The notes below the pieces were generated by a model. The model searched no databases. It saw only the letters and a list, made by a program, of their open reading frames with translations, and was not told where the DNA came from. Below, piece by piece: positions 26,050 to 37,436 of a stretch of 64,000 nt of DNA. The stretch covers positions 128,698,903 through 128,762,902 of the forward strand of contig NC_068357.1 of assembly GCF_020536995.1 (NCBI RefSeq), read 5' to 3'. This DNA is from Dreissena polymorpha. Lineage: Eukaryota > Mollusca > Bivalvia > Myida > Dreissenidae. Each line of letters starts with the position of its first letter. The stretch's first letter is position 1. Position numbers and translations under genes: made by a program.

Positions 26050-27473
26050 CAGGGGCGTACCTAGGCATACGGCAGTACGCCCGTGCGTATAATTCAGTTT
26101 CAAACTTAAAACATGAAAACGCTTAAAATTCGAAAAATGCAATAAAAGTGATGGCTAAGGGGGGTTAGGGGTATAAATATGTAAACAAGCAAACAAGACG
26201 TCCACTTTTAGAAAATATCAATGGGTACAAAACACAACACATTCTTAACTCCAAGCATACGAAGCAAAGTCTTTTTTCACTGATGAGGAATATTAATCAC
26301 AGTGCAGACTTTACTCGTTCTACGACTGTGTTTTTTCCCTTCAATTTGTTAGGAACCAATATTCGGACACGGGTTCTAGATTATGCTTACATGGCGCAAA
26401 TTTTCAAAATGTCTGCGAACGCTCAGTTTTATCCAGATGTTTTTAGAGATAGTGTCAATTTAAGTGTGCTTGCTCAAGACTCGAGCACGCTGTTGATTCA
26501 TTCAAAGAGTGTTTCTTTTACAGTTTAATTAAAAACGAATTTAACTTTCTGTTTACTTAATACACGAAATAAAATCAGTTTCAGCAGAAAATAATGACGG
26601 GCTGATTTTTTGGGGCCACGTCGCACTAGGTTTGAAAATTCGTCTTAACAAAAACACACGCCGTAGGCGTGGCACTACATTTTTACAGAGTCGCAACAAA
26701 AACACGGGCATGGGAAAGGTTTCCATGGAAAAAATGCTAAATCATTTACTTGTTTAGTGAAAGAAATTGAGCAATAAAATTACCAACTGTCGCTGAAAGA
26801 TAACAACAAAACGCTCCTTCTGCAATGAAATCCAAAATTTTCTTGGGAAGGAAGCAAGGGTCAAACATTTCCTCACATTTACATACCCATTCACTCGCAA
26901 TCATAGACTTATTGATTTAAAGCATTGACACTCAAACTTAATAGATATATGAAAAGTATATTTGCAGTTGGCAATGTTTATTGAAAATATTTATTTCTCT
27001 CAATTTTTCAAGCTTAAATTCGAGGATAAACATTGCCAAAATTACATTGTCAAATTACACCAAATAACACTTTTGCAAAGAAATTATAAACAAAATCTAG
27101 AGGAGGACCCCATACTCCCGCCAGCAATAGAGTTGATCACCCTCGCACACTTATGCAACTACGGATCCATTCTCCCTCGCAATAAGGCTTCTTAATGTTT
27201 AAGCATTGACACTTTAACTAAGCATATAAATTATGTTCGAAAGTATATTTGCTGTGCAAAATGTTTAATAAATTAAAAAAAAATTCAAGCAAGTTATTGA
27301 TGAATACAATTGCCAACACGTGGCTGAAAGATAACACCAAAACGCACCATCTGCAATGAATTTTCCAAAATGTTCTTGGGGGAAGCTCCCCCAAACCTCC
27401 CCAGCAGGAGGGGGAGATGCAGCTTCATTGCTACATTGTGCGTATAGCTGAAATAGCCTCAGGTACGCCCCTG
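26050..27473. mobile_element. hAT-like non-autonomous element
   Basis: The ends are inverted: CAGGGGCGTACCTAGGC on the left and, read inverted, CAGGGGCGTACCTGAGGC on the right. CAGGGGCGTA tips are typical of hAT-type MITEs. The 8-bp flanks (TAACAAGG, CAAGTGAT) do not match, so the duplication has decayed or the true edges are shifted. Inside, a ~300 bp unit (GCATTGACACT ... AAAGTATATTTGC) occurs twice, near 26,920-26,980 and 27,200-27,260. No transposase is found. Confidence 0.6.
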
Positions 27474-28075
27474 CAAGTGATATTGACACATCACTATTGG
27501 CAACCTCGGAGCAGACGGAGAGGGGACACATGGCTTCTGCACTGACGGCGCGTGATTACAGTTGACTTTCGACACAAATGGTACGCCATATATCAAAGCC
27601 AAGATGGTCAGAATACACTAAATAGTTTCCCTATATAATTCAATGTGAAAGCGACAACTTTAGGCCAAAATAACTGCAACATTTTGCACATAGAGACCCC
27701 AATAACCATACCTTTTCTTAAAGGCCATTCTAACCGGAATCGATTTATGCAATAAAAAATATATGTCATGTTCAAAGCAAGAAAGAACTTGACACCAATC
27801 AAAATCGACTGTTTTGCAACTTTTTTTCGGCCGTTTCTTAGTGGAATGTAACCTTTTTCAGTGCGATGGTTTACTATAGTCTTCAAGTTTATCATATTTC
27901 AGGGTTTCAGTAGTGAACACCTATTCGTGCCCTACCATTATCTCCGAAAGATAACACCCGAATAATAGATAAAAGTGTAAAATATGCCTTCCTGTCGACT
28001 ATGGTATTTTTTTTAGAGAGTACAGCCCTTCATGAAACGGTTATTTAGTGTACTGTAACCAGATAGTGGGAATTA
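27474..28075. other. Spacer, no gene recognised
   Basis: The 95-codon frame at 27,608-27,895 (-) is not recognised. The sequence runs into the left edge of the duplicated 3 kb segment at 28,076. Confidence 0.4.
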
Positions 28076-28240
28076 GGTACGAGTCCACTCTTGACGGAGA
28101 CTCCGGAGATGGACGAAGTGTTACGATTGGGAGATTAGTATTGACTATGGTACGAGTCCACTCTTTACGGAGACTTCAAAGATGGACGAAGTGTTACGAT
28201 TGGGAGATTGGTATTGACTATGGAAGTGGATCAAAGCCCA

Positions 28241-28505
28241 CAAACATGAATATTTGCACGTGGAATGTGTGCGGGTTAAAGAAGTTTGTGAATAAATGTT
28301 ATGTTTTAAATGTCTTCTCGTAATTCGATATCATAGGTTTACTAGAGACATGGGGACATATCAGCGGACAGTTTAGTGATTTATTAGAAAAATATTGTTG
28401 CTTTGATAATGTCAGAGCAAATAGCGCTTTACGAAACAGTGGAGGCATTAAAGTTTTTGTAAAAAGCCACTTGATTTGGTTTCATGAATCCGTTCGGATT
28501 TATTG
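28241..28505 (+). pseudogene. LINE EEP endonuclease fragment (A1 copy)
   Basis: It reads NICTWNVCGLKKFVNKCYVL, an in-frame TAA near 28,320, then FDIIGLLETW (metal-binding E) and RNSGGIKVFVKSH. This is the N-terminal third of a non-LTR endonuclease and lacks GDFN, SDH and reverse transcriptase. It carries a small deletion relative to the two copies near 49 kb and is the most decayed of the three. Confidence 0.75.
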
Positions 28506-28805
28506 ATCGTGTTGTACTTCATTTAAAAGTGAGCTGGTTCAATTCAGAGATGGTTAGCGTGTGGTTAAGATAAAAATTAGTAAACCCATCATTTTGAATG
28601 AAAAATAATCAAATTATATATACGAGTATTACAAGGTCAGGGTGTTTATTCGACTCGTCTAGATGTTAAACATTTAGATTGTATAAATCACTGCTTGAAC
28701 CAGAAAAAAGCTTTAGATGAATATAAACATGATAAATCAATCCGTTTCCTGGTTAGGACCAGTATTTGGTTTCTAAAGGGTATTTTGATTACGCTTCAAT
28801 TTAAA

Positions 28806-28867
28806 GGATCAATACCGAGACCTCCGAGTCGCTTAGCGGACACCATATCCACTACGCCACAGCTCCG
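28806..28867 (-). repeat. tRNA-like sequence (SINE head relic)
   Basis: The - strand reads GGAGCTGTGGCGTAGTGGAT (A-box-like), a CCGCTAAGCG anticodon-arm-like stretch and GGTATTGATCC (degenerate B box). The acceptor halves do not pair. The matching copy is 49,781-49,842. It is best read as a tRNA-derived SINE head or tRNA relic, not a gene. Confidence 0.5.
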
Positions 28868-29540
28868 AACTATCTTTGAATTCTAGATGCTAAATAAGTA
28901 CACAGTTGTATAATATTAGATCTAAAAGCTTGGCAGATGTAAAACGCTTCATCCAGCAAAAAAATAAGATTTAATTGTTTGACTGCATTATTTTTGTATT
29001 CAAACATTTAAAATGTTTGAACACAATAAAGTCCAAAGTTTATTTCATTTCATGGTTATCAATTAAGCTTTTGCCCGTTAATAAGATAGCATCTATTATC
29101 ATGTTAATATCCCACATTGCGCACCATCAGTCATTCTATGCCTGACCAAAGCTCTTCTTATCCGTTAGATCTTATTTCATGTGATGAATTCTTTGTCTGC
29201 AATGAATGCCTGCAGATATGATTAACCTAAACGTGAAAACCGGTATGGCCTGATACGAATATGTTTAAATCTATAAGAATGTATTATGCTTTAGTGATTT
29301 TACACAATATTACACAACAAAATGTTTGCTGATAATAAATAACAGCTAATTTTAGTTTTAAAACAATTAATCGCATGCATAAGTCATAATTATGTAAATC
29401 ATACAGAAGAAAAATAAACAAAAAATAAACAGAACCCTTCCTAAACGTTTATTTTAATCGCATGCCTAAATCATAATAATTGTGAATCATACAGTAAAAT
29501 GAAAATGAACACATCACACAAATAATGAACGAAAGAGACC

Positions 29541-29612
29541 TTCCCAAGCGGGGAATCGAACCCCGGCCGCCGCCGTGAGAGGGCGGAATCCTAACCACTA
29601 GACCACTTGGGA
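29541..29612 (-). tRNA. tRNA-Glu (anticodon CTC)
   Basis: The 72 nt fold into a full clover leaf. Acceptor TCCCAAG pairs with CTTGGGA, with discriminator A. The D arm contains TGGTCTAGTGGTTAGGA (A box). The anticodon stem is CCGCC/GGCGG around loop CTCTCAC, giving CTC (reads GAG). The T arm is CGGGG-TTCGATT-CCCCG (B box GGTTCGATTCC). There is no intron. Downstream on the - strand there is only a run of three Ts (TCTCTTTCG), a weak Pol III terminator, unlike the second copy. Immediately upstream of its 5' end lies the target duplication and then the 3' end of the 10.2 kb LINE, in the same orientation. Confidence 0.9.
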
Positions 29613-29625
29613 TATGCGCAATTAG

Positions 29626-32600
29626 TGTGTGTTTCAGAGTTTATTTACAGGTCCTACTGGCCTCTTCACGAGGTTACGGTAGCCCGACCTGCCCCTGTGA
29701 CCTCTCAGGAGAAAAAAATTAATTTTAGAGTCAAAGTAGGTCAAATTTACCCCGGTTTCCCGGGTATTCGCCAAATACTTTAATTTTTAAAAGAGTTTGT
29801 TGCACGTTGGCCAATGAGACCTTAATGTGCTAGCTACCTAAAGGTGGTGTTGAGAAGCGGATCCCGCCAAGTGTCCCGCACATTACTTATGTACAAGACA
29901 CTCAACGCGATCCACAACCCAACACCACCCGGTACATAGGACCCGGAACACACACACGTATCGCCCTCACACCCCCACTCATTACGGGTGGCGCGTATGA
30001 GAGCGCCACGCCCGTGCGTTCCGGGTTCCTTGGTGGTGATGTGTATGGTTGTGTATAGTGTGTGGTATGTGATTGTTGTGCATCTGTCTGGAGCGGAAGA
30101 GGAGGTGTCTGTCAGTAATTTACGGTCGTCGGTCAGTCGTGAAGGGTAGTATATTGTTGCAGTTCCCAGATCGCAGAACCCGCCGCCCCGCACAGGCGCA
30201 CCCACGCCGAGCGAGCCCGAGCCCCCCCCCCCCCCGCGCCCGCATACTGCCCCGGTCCGAGCACCCAACCGCCGAAGACCCTCGAGACAAGCACCCTCAT
30301 CCACCCACTTGCTGCGCGCGACAACAAATCCGTCGAGAACCAACCATGGAGCCATCCAAAGCCCTATCCAGAGTCACCATCGTTCCTTCCCACCCGCCTG
30401 CCAAACATCCAGACCGTGTATCAGGCTGGGATGTATTAATTTTGCTGTTATGTTGTATTTGCTTTTATAATTGGATAGGTAAAGTAAATAAATGATCTAA
30501 AAACTCCGTTGATATATCATATGATTTATTTATGTTTGATGTTAATTTGTAAAACTCATGGTATTATAGATTATGTCCTGTGCTCTAGCTTTCATTTACC
30601 CAAGTGTGGTTGTTGTGCTCTCCGCCCCATGAGAGGTGTTAGTGGGGGTTCGAGCAGGATACAGGAAACGCCCCGATTCCAGAGGCGCCCCTGGTTCTTT
30701 TAAGTGCCCGGTGTATAGCACCGATACACTGCACCCCCGTTTAACGTCCCTCGCGGAGGACATATTAGTACATAGTGTTAGAATTGGTGTTTATATACAT
30801 GTGTAGTTCTGCTGTTTTGTGCCATAGCTTGCGTGACGTGGGCTCTCTCTGTTGTTATTTGGTCTGTAGTATGGATGTTATTGCGTAGGGTAGGCTAGTT
30901 TTTGAAAGATCATGTATACGATGATAGAAGAAGGGGACTATGTTTGTTTGATTGGGCCGAGATGACTAGTTCGTTGGGGGCAGACAATCTTTTTGTAAAT
31001 TCTTTCTTATTGATGTGTTAAGTGTCTTGTGAGACTGTGGTGTTGTAAGGGCCAGACTAGTTTTGATAGGTCATTTATTTGATGAAAGAAGAGAGGGGCT
31101 GAGTTTGAGCGTATTTGGTATTAGGGAGAGCGCACACGTTAGTGTTTCTGGTTATACAAGCAAAGATAGCATTCCTATGTGTTTGTGTAATATGCCAGGT
31201 TTAGTATTGTGGTCTGGTCTAGGGCATGTCGAGCTAAGGGCTCGAGCCGGCTACATAGGAACATATAAAGGTTAGTGTACCAATGAACTGCAAACAGTCA
31301 TTCTTTTCAGTATCTTTCAAGAGGGACGGCATGTAGCGTCTCTCGCTGAAGGCATATTAGTATATAGTGTTAGTAAGGTACATATAGAGATCTGCTGCCT
31401 TGTGTCATATGTTATGGTAGCTTGGGCACTCTCTGTTGCTTTTTTGGGTAATGGTTGTATGCTGATTTGAGGGTCAGACTGGATTTTTGACAGATCATGT
31501 ATTAGATGATAGAAGAGAGGGACTGAGTGTGTGTAAATGGACCAAGATGACTATTTTGTTTTGTGGGCTTAGACAATTTCGAGATTTTCTTTCTTCTTTC
31601 TGAGGTGATTGCCTGTGGCACTGTGGTGTTGTGGGGGCCAGACTTTGTTTTTGATAGATCATTTATTTGATGATAGAAGAGATGGGCTGTGGTTATGGTA
31701 GTTTGGTATTAGGAGAGTGAGCGCTTTACTGGTTCGGGTTATGTATGATGTCAGAGGCAGCAGTTCTATGTGCTATTGTGGCTATTTCAATGGTTAGTAA
31801 ATACATGGACTGCAATGAGTTATTCTATCTATACACTGAGAAACAAATATACTAACTATCATCACTTTTCTTTTTTTTTTTTTGGTAATCTTGGGTGGGT
31901 CGTGTCGACAGAGCCGCAGTGCGAAGGGGGGCGTCTCACCACCCCAGCCGACACGCTCCATCCAACATTTTTTTAAATATAATGCATATATAAAATGGTT
32001 GTGATATCTACATCTAAAGGGGTTGTACTGAAGGTTTCTCTATTGAGTTACCTGAGTGCGCACTTGATGCGGCTTCCGTCTCTGTGCGGAAGTGTAGTGT
32101 CTGCGTGCTTACCCCACTACAGTCGTCGTCGGCTGCTGCGTGCTGGTTGCAGCGGCAAAAATTTAAAATAACGAGGACCAGCACAGGGGGGGGGAGGGTC
32201 TCGCGGAACCCGGATACTGTTAGCCCGATTTTTTGGTTTACAAAGGGGGGATTTAGATTTGTCCATATCTTTACATAGTGGTTACAGATGTTCGTTTTTA
32301 TTTTTATCAAGCGTACCTATCCGTCATTGATTCTGGTAGCGTGCCCTTAGGGTTAAGATGCGTTTATGTTGTACGGTCGCGGTTGTTAACGAGACAGGCG
32401 ACCGATACATTATTTGGTTGACAGTTATATTCGGTAGCGTAATCCCTTCCGTCGTTTTAGTAATAGAGTGTTGTTGATGTTTTACTGGGTAGCTTGTCAG
32501 CCCTTGCCCGTCCGTGGCGTCGTCACAGGGCACAGACCAGGGGGCCCCACTGACACACAGGTGTGACCCGTTGGCTATGCCCTGCGACGAATAACTATAG

Positions 32601-33483
32601 GTCGGTTGTCATATCCGCGTTATGCTCAGGCCGTGATAGTACCGTAGGTTCACTCTGTGCTGGCCCGGGCGAGCAGCCCCAGTGACATACGGAAGTGACC
32701 GTCGTCCGTGCCCGCACAGAGGGTTCCCTTATGGCTATAGTCCACGGGCGGGGTCCGGCAGACAGGGTAGATGTTATGTAGTTACCTAAATGTGTGTTTT
32801 AGTCCGGCATCAGAACGCGCTTTATTCGCACTTTTGTAAGTTACGCGATTTGTTTATACGCATATTTATGTTATTACGGCCTAAGGAAGGTAGTTTATGC
32901 AAAAAGACTCTGGATAGTTAGTATGCCCTGCTGTATCGCTTTATTTTATAGATTAAGTGCAGGTATGTATCTAGTTTTACCCTTAATTTTGATTTTAATG
33001 CGATTTTCCTTATATCTTGCTTATGCAAGGGAGATAATAGAAATACTCAAAGTTCGTAAAAATAGTCCTTTCCGTGCATATTTATGTTTGTTTTGCAATA
33101 TATATGGGAATTAAACCTTTAGTTACTATTAGTATGGGGATGGAGAGATATTGTTACGGATATATGATGTCTGTATAATATCTTGGGATACACATACATA
33201 TATATATATATGCTATTATAATACCTACTCCCCTGCGGCGTCTCCCGCACCAACGCGGCGTCCCACTCGGGGTCTACGGTTTAATAATCAGGTTGTTAGA
33301 GAAACAATTTATCTAGTGTATTTATATTGTAATATTTATAATATTTAGATTGCTAAGGAAACAATGTATCTTGTGTATTTAACTTGTAATACTTATATTC
33401 TATTTTATTAAGGCATACGCAGTGGAAGCTCGCTTATCGGAGTATTTTAACTGTTTGTCTAATATGCGATGTAATTATTGTAT
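29626..33483 (-). other. LINE 3' region (3.86 kb), no ORF recognised
   Basis: It lies between the ORF2 end and the target duplication. It is richer in G/C than the host and contains a C-run at 30,218-30,232, a tandem duplication at 30,747-31,800, an A13 run on the - strand at 31,871-31,883, and a pair of G/C-rich units near 32,515-32,580 and 32,660-32,725 (CCA(C/G)TGACA(C/T)AC...GTGACC). The 173-codon (-) and 140-codon (+) frames around 30 kb overlap each other and match nothing known. The internal A-run could mark the original LINE 3' end, with ~2.2 kb beyond it carried along. Confidence 0.6.
30747..31800 (-). repeat. ~0.58 kb tandem duplication with ~165 bp sub-repeats in LINE 3' region
   Basis: CATATTAGTA(C/T)ATAGTGTTAG occurs at 30,760 and 31,351. 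Each half also contains two versions of a sub-unit (AGATCAT...GATGATAGAAGA...GGGACTGAG) near 30,888, 31,050, 31,461 and 31,632. This gives four related sub-units in a 2 x 2 arrangement. The halves differ by many substitutions, so the duplication is older than the insertion itself. Confidence 0.8.
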
Positions 33484-36400
33484 TTATATTTTATTGAGAT
33501 ATCCCGTATTCCGCAAAAATTTAAAAACATGTTGTCTTATAACTGATCCGATCTTGTTCGGGGGCATTAACAGTAGGCTGCGATCAATTATAACAGAAAT
33601 ATTGTTATATGCTGCTATTATACCTGCACTTAGTTCTAGTCTTTGGGCCGCGTGTTGAGGGCATATGAAGAACAAATGTTCGAAGGTGTCTGGGACACTG
33701 CATATGGGGCACAGAACAGTTTCGTAGCTATCACCGTGTAACCTAGTCACCCCTAAGCGCATACGCGTATATGCCCTATCTTCTTGCTTAATGGGGCTAT
33801 AGATATGGATCTTATGGCTGGGGTTAGTGATAAGTGGTAAATCATGCTCAGTGCAGTATTTTGACCATTTGTAGTCCTGTTCATTGTACGCTTTTTGGTT
33901 TATAATGGCTATAATTTCGCGTGCGCTGGGTTTTAGCTCAGAGAGTAGGCCGTCTTGGGATCCTAACTTGGCAAGTTTATCTGCGTATTCATTGCCCGGG
34001 ATGCCTACATGACTAGGTATCCAAATAAGTTTAAGAGATATGTTTTTATTAGTCAGTTTTGTGATACCTTTTAGAGCTGCGTATATCAAATCTGGTCGCG
34101 TTTTCGAGGATCCTGCGTGTAGTGCTTGCAATGCGCTAAGAGAGTCGGTTAGAATCGCGTAGTTAGTCTGTTAGTGCGTGTTAAGCGTGTTAAGCCACCT
34201 TACTGCGTCATTAATTATTGCTAGCTCGCAGGCAAATATGGAAAGTTCTTTTTTAAGTTTTAATCTGTTGTGGTGGATAATGACATTTTGAGGGTTGTAT
34301 ACTACGTACGCAGCGCCGGCTAATTTTAAATCCTCGTTTTTACTACCGTCTGTGAAAATCTGTGTGTATCCGCCGTATGTATTATTTATGTAATTTAAGG
34401 CTATGGTTGCGCTATTGGAGTCGATTTCGGATTTTTTAATCAGTGTTGATAGATGAAAGTCGATGTCGGGTTTTACTATTTCACTAAGGCTGTAGTAGGT
34501 AGGTGGTTGGAGTTCAATTTCGTTAATTTTATAGTATAAATTAAGCGCTCGGACATTTTGCGCGTACGGGACTCCAATGCGACTTTTAGGTTTACGGTAG
34601 GCCGGGTCTTCGGTGACCTTTGAGTTGATCGGTAGGTTGTTTTCCATAGGATTAGTGCGCGCGTAATACTTCATTTGATTTATTTGCCTTTGATGGTCCA
34701 GGTCAAGCATTCCACACTCGAGATGGATAAGAACGGTGCTTGTGGTTTTACGTGTGCCCGTGATTATTTTGAGTGCCGTGTTTTGGATAACTTGTAGTTT
34801 TTTTAGTAGTGTATCGCTGGCTGAGTTATATGCTATGCTTCCGTAATTTATCTTTGCCCAGATAGTGGCTTTGTAAATACTCATCAGTGCTTTCTTGTCT
34901 GTGCCCCAGTTATTTTTTTGAATGCATTTGAGAAAATTAAGATCTTTCTGGCAGCGCACTGTTAATTTGAGGATGTGTTCTTCCCATGTTAGGTATTTAT
35001 CAAATGTCATTCCTAGGAAAGTAATTTTGTCGAGGTACGGAAGCGGAGCGCCACATAGTCTTAATTGCGGAAGTTCTGAGATTTTTTTAGAAGTTGCTTT
35101 GGATGCGCGGTTAGAAAAAACAATTGCTTGAGTTTTTGAGGGATTAATTTGAAAGCCGTATGATGCACTCCAAGTTTCTATAGCAGTCAGTGCGTTTTGA
35201 ATTTTATCAATTGCTAGTTTAGGCGACCATGAGGTAGTCCATATGGCACTGTCATCTACAAAGAGGGAAAGATCAATTAGGTCTGTTTTATTTTGTGCAT
35301 TATGTTTATGAATCGTGCGTTCTAGCGAATTCATTGTAACGGAAAATAATATGGGGGAGAGGACACTTCCCTGGGGGCAGCCGTTTGTTGTGTCGACCGT
35401 TTCGGAGGTCGCGTCATGTAGTCTTACTTTTATTTTTCGCGTTGTGAGGAAGGCTGCGAGCCATTTGAGCATGGTGCCCTCTATACCTAATGTATGTAAC
35501 ATATAGATCGCATGTTCATTCCATAATTTATCGAACGCGGCAGTGAGATCTAAGAAAACAGCTGCTACCGATTGGCCTAGATTTTGAGCTCTTCTGATGT
35601 CGGCTTCGAGGCGCACTATATGATCTTCGCACGAGTGGTGGGCTCTACACCCTGATTGATTTTTCGAAATTAGGTTGTGTTTTTCAAGATAAGCGCATAA
35701 TCGAGGTTTAATCATTTTTTGCATTAGTTTTGTAAACGTTGATGTTAACGAGATCGGCCGGTATGAGGCTGGAGATTCTTTGGGTTTGTTAGGTTTGAGG
35801 ATCGGTATAATTGTTGCCTCATGCCATTCATCCGGGAGGGTGCCTTCGGCCCATGATTTATTGTATAAGGCAAGGAGCTCTTGTTTTGCAGAGAGAGGGA
35901 GTTGCTTCAGTATTTTGTAATGTATATTATCATCACCTGGCGCGCCGTTTTTACAAGTCAGTAAGGCTGTTTCTAGTTCGAATAAGCTAAAAGGCGAATT
36001 GTATTTGTGAGTTTTGGTCTGTGTATGAGATTCGAGCCATTCTGGAAATTCGTTTTTAGTTTTAAGTTTTCGCGCTATGAAGGCTCGCGAGTAGCCTTTG
36101 TCACTGCTTACCGTTTGGTAGTGGCGTACTAAGGCCGTAGCTTTATCTGCGTTTGTTACAAGTATTTCATTATTGATGCGGAATATCGGAGTTATAGGAG
36201 GCGGTCTGCCTTGCATACGGTGTACTTGAGACCAAAGTTCTTTGCTAGTGGTTTTATACGAGAGATTGTTACAGAACTCGTTCCAGCTATCTAGTTTTGC
36301 TTTTTTAATTACTTGTTTTACCTTAGCGCGGGCTTCTTTAAGTTTTTCATATTTGGGGCCCGTTCTGATTCTGATGCATTTTTTCCTGCATTTTTCTCGG

Positions 36401-37419
36401 TATTTAATAGCGGTTTCACATTCCTCGTTCCACCAAGATACTGAGCGTTTAATTTTTTTAGGTTTTTTGTTGGCTATAGGAATAGAATTGTCTAGCGCTG
36501 TCGTGAGTTTATTTAGATAGGAATGGAAGTGAGTGTTAGAGTCAGTATTATCTTTGTTGGGCAGAAATTCGTTATTGCATTGAACTTTAAAGTTATTCCA
36601 TTGATCAGGTGTAGCCTTATGGATTTTCCACTTATGTTGTATTGACGGAAGGGTGTGTTCAATTTTCAGTTTTAAATTCACCACGATAGGGAGATGGTCG
36701 CTACCAAATGAATTGTCGAGTACATTAAAGTCGCTTATCGCTTGTAATTTAGCTGATATAAGGGCGAGATCGATCGCGCTGTCGGAATGGCCGGCGCGGT
36801 CGGCTAGTCTCGTGACCTGCCCGTCGTTTAAGAAATTGAGGCTTGTGTTATTTAGTAATTTTAATAGATTTTCCGCATGATCATCACATCGCGGATCGCC
36901 CTCGGGGTTCCAGCAAGGGTGTTTGAGGTTAAAATCGCCAATGATAATATTGTTTTGTCTATGGTCTAGTGAGTGAAAAATTTTTGAGTAGTTTTTTAGA
37001 GTATTTTCTACAGTTTGAGCGTAGACACATTGGATACGAAAGGACAGGTTTTTATCGAGGTAGAGTGTGATAGCACACGACTCAATCGGGCAATCCTGGT
37101 TAATCTTAATTTCAGTAAATGGGATTCCCAATTTTACATATATAGCTACCCCCGTGGCCGTTGCCTTTTTCCCTTCTATTGATCTCACGGGTTCTTGGTA
37201 TCCTTTTAATTGAACTTGTTTATTTTTGCTTCTAAAGTTTGTTTCTTGGATGCATACAACATGTATCTCATTATTATTTACATAGTTTTGGAGCTCATAC
37301 AATTTGTTATTGGTTTCATGACAGCCAACCCCTCGGGCGTTCCACGACATTACGGTTAGATTTGACGTAATACTAGGTGCTGTCGTAGCCATTGAGGGGC
37401 TTGTATTGGGAGATTGCAC
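33484..37419 (-). pseudogene. LINE ORF2: endonuclease-reverse transcriptase-RNase H, one in-frame stop
   Basis: The ORF starts at the ATG at 37,419, 17 nt after ORF1. Order along the protein: EEP endonuclease with WNARG (~aa 25), QET (~58), GDFN (~160) and SDHLPI (~240). Reverse transcriptase follows with SYRPISL, FLDLTAAFD, GCPQGSVLSP and catalytic FVDD (~aa 719). RNase H is next with FTDGSK (~aa 1020) and CELAI. A TAA at 34,171-34,173 then interrupts the frame, which stays open beyond it through LTDSLSAL and IPSHVGIPGNEYADKLA and a CPIC-x(8)-H-x(4)-C knuckle, ending at 33,484. The RNase H acidic set is thus split by the stop. The product nicks target DNA and copies RNA by target-primed reverse transcription. 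This copy would make a protein lacking most of RNase H unless the stop is read through. Confidence 0.92.
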
Positions 37420-37436
37420 AAGCTTAAGTTATTCTA

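Larger units (their letters stand above)
28076..29613. repeat. Segmental duplication, copy A1, first piece
   Basis: This matches 48,678-50,487 in the same order: the GTACGAGTCCACTCT start, a LINE endonuclease fragment, a GGTTAGCGTGTGGTTAAGAT block, a tRNA-like head and a tRNA-Glu gene. Copy A1 continues after the LINE at 39,854-39,977, after the 5.55 kb element at 45,540-46,209 and after the 1.87 kb element at 48,099-48,640. A local duplication of the first ~70 bp (28,079 and 28,150) is private to this copy. Confidence 0.85.

Noticed and set aside
28806-28867. tRNA-Ser gene on the - strand
   Set aside because: The B box is broken (GGTATTGATCC) and the acceptor halves are not complementary.
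29834-30495. 173-codon (-) and 140-codon (+) open frames in the LINE 3' region
   Set aside because: They overlap on opposite strands in a G/C-rich stretch with C-runs, and neither resembles a known protein. Composition alone explains the length.
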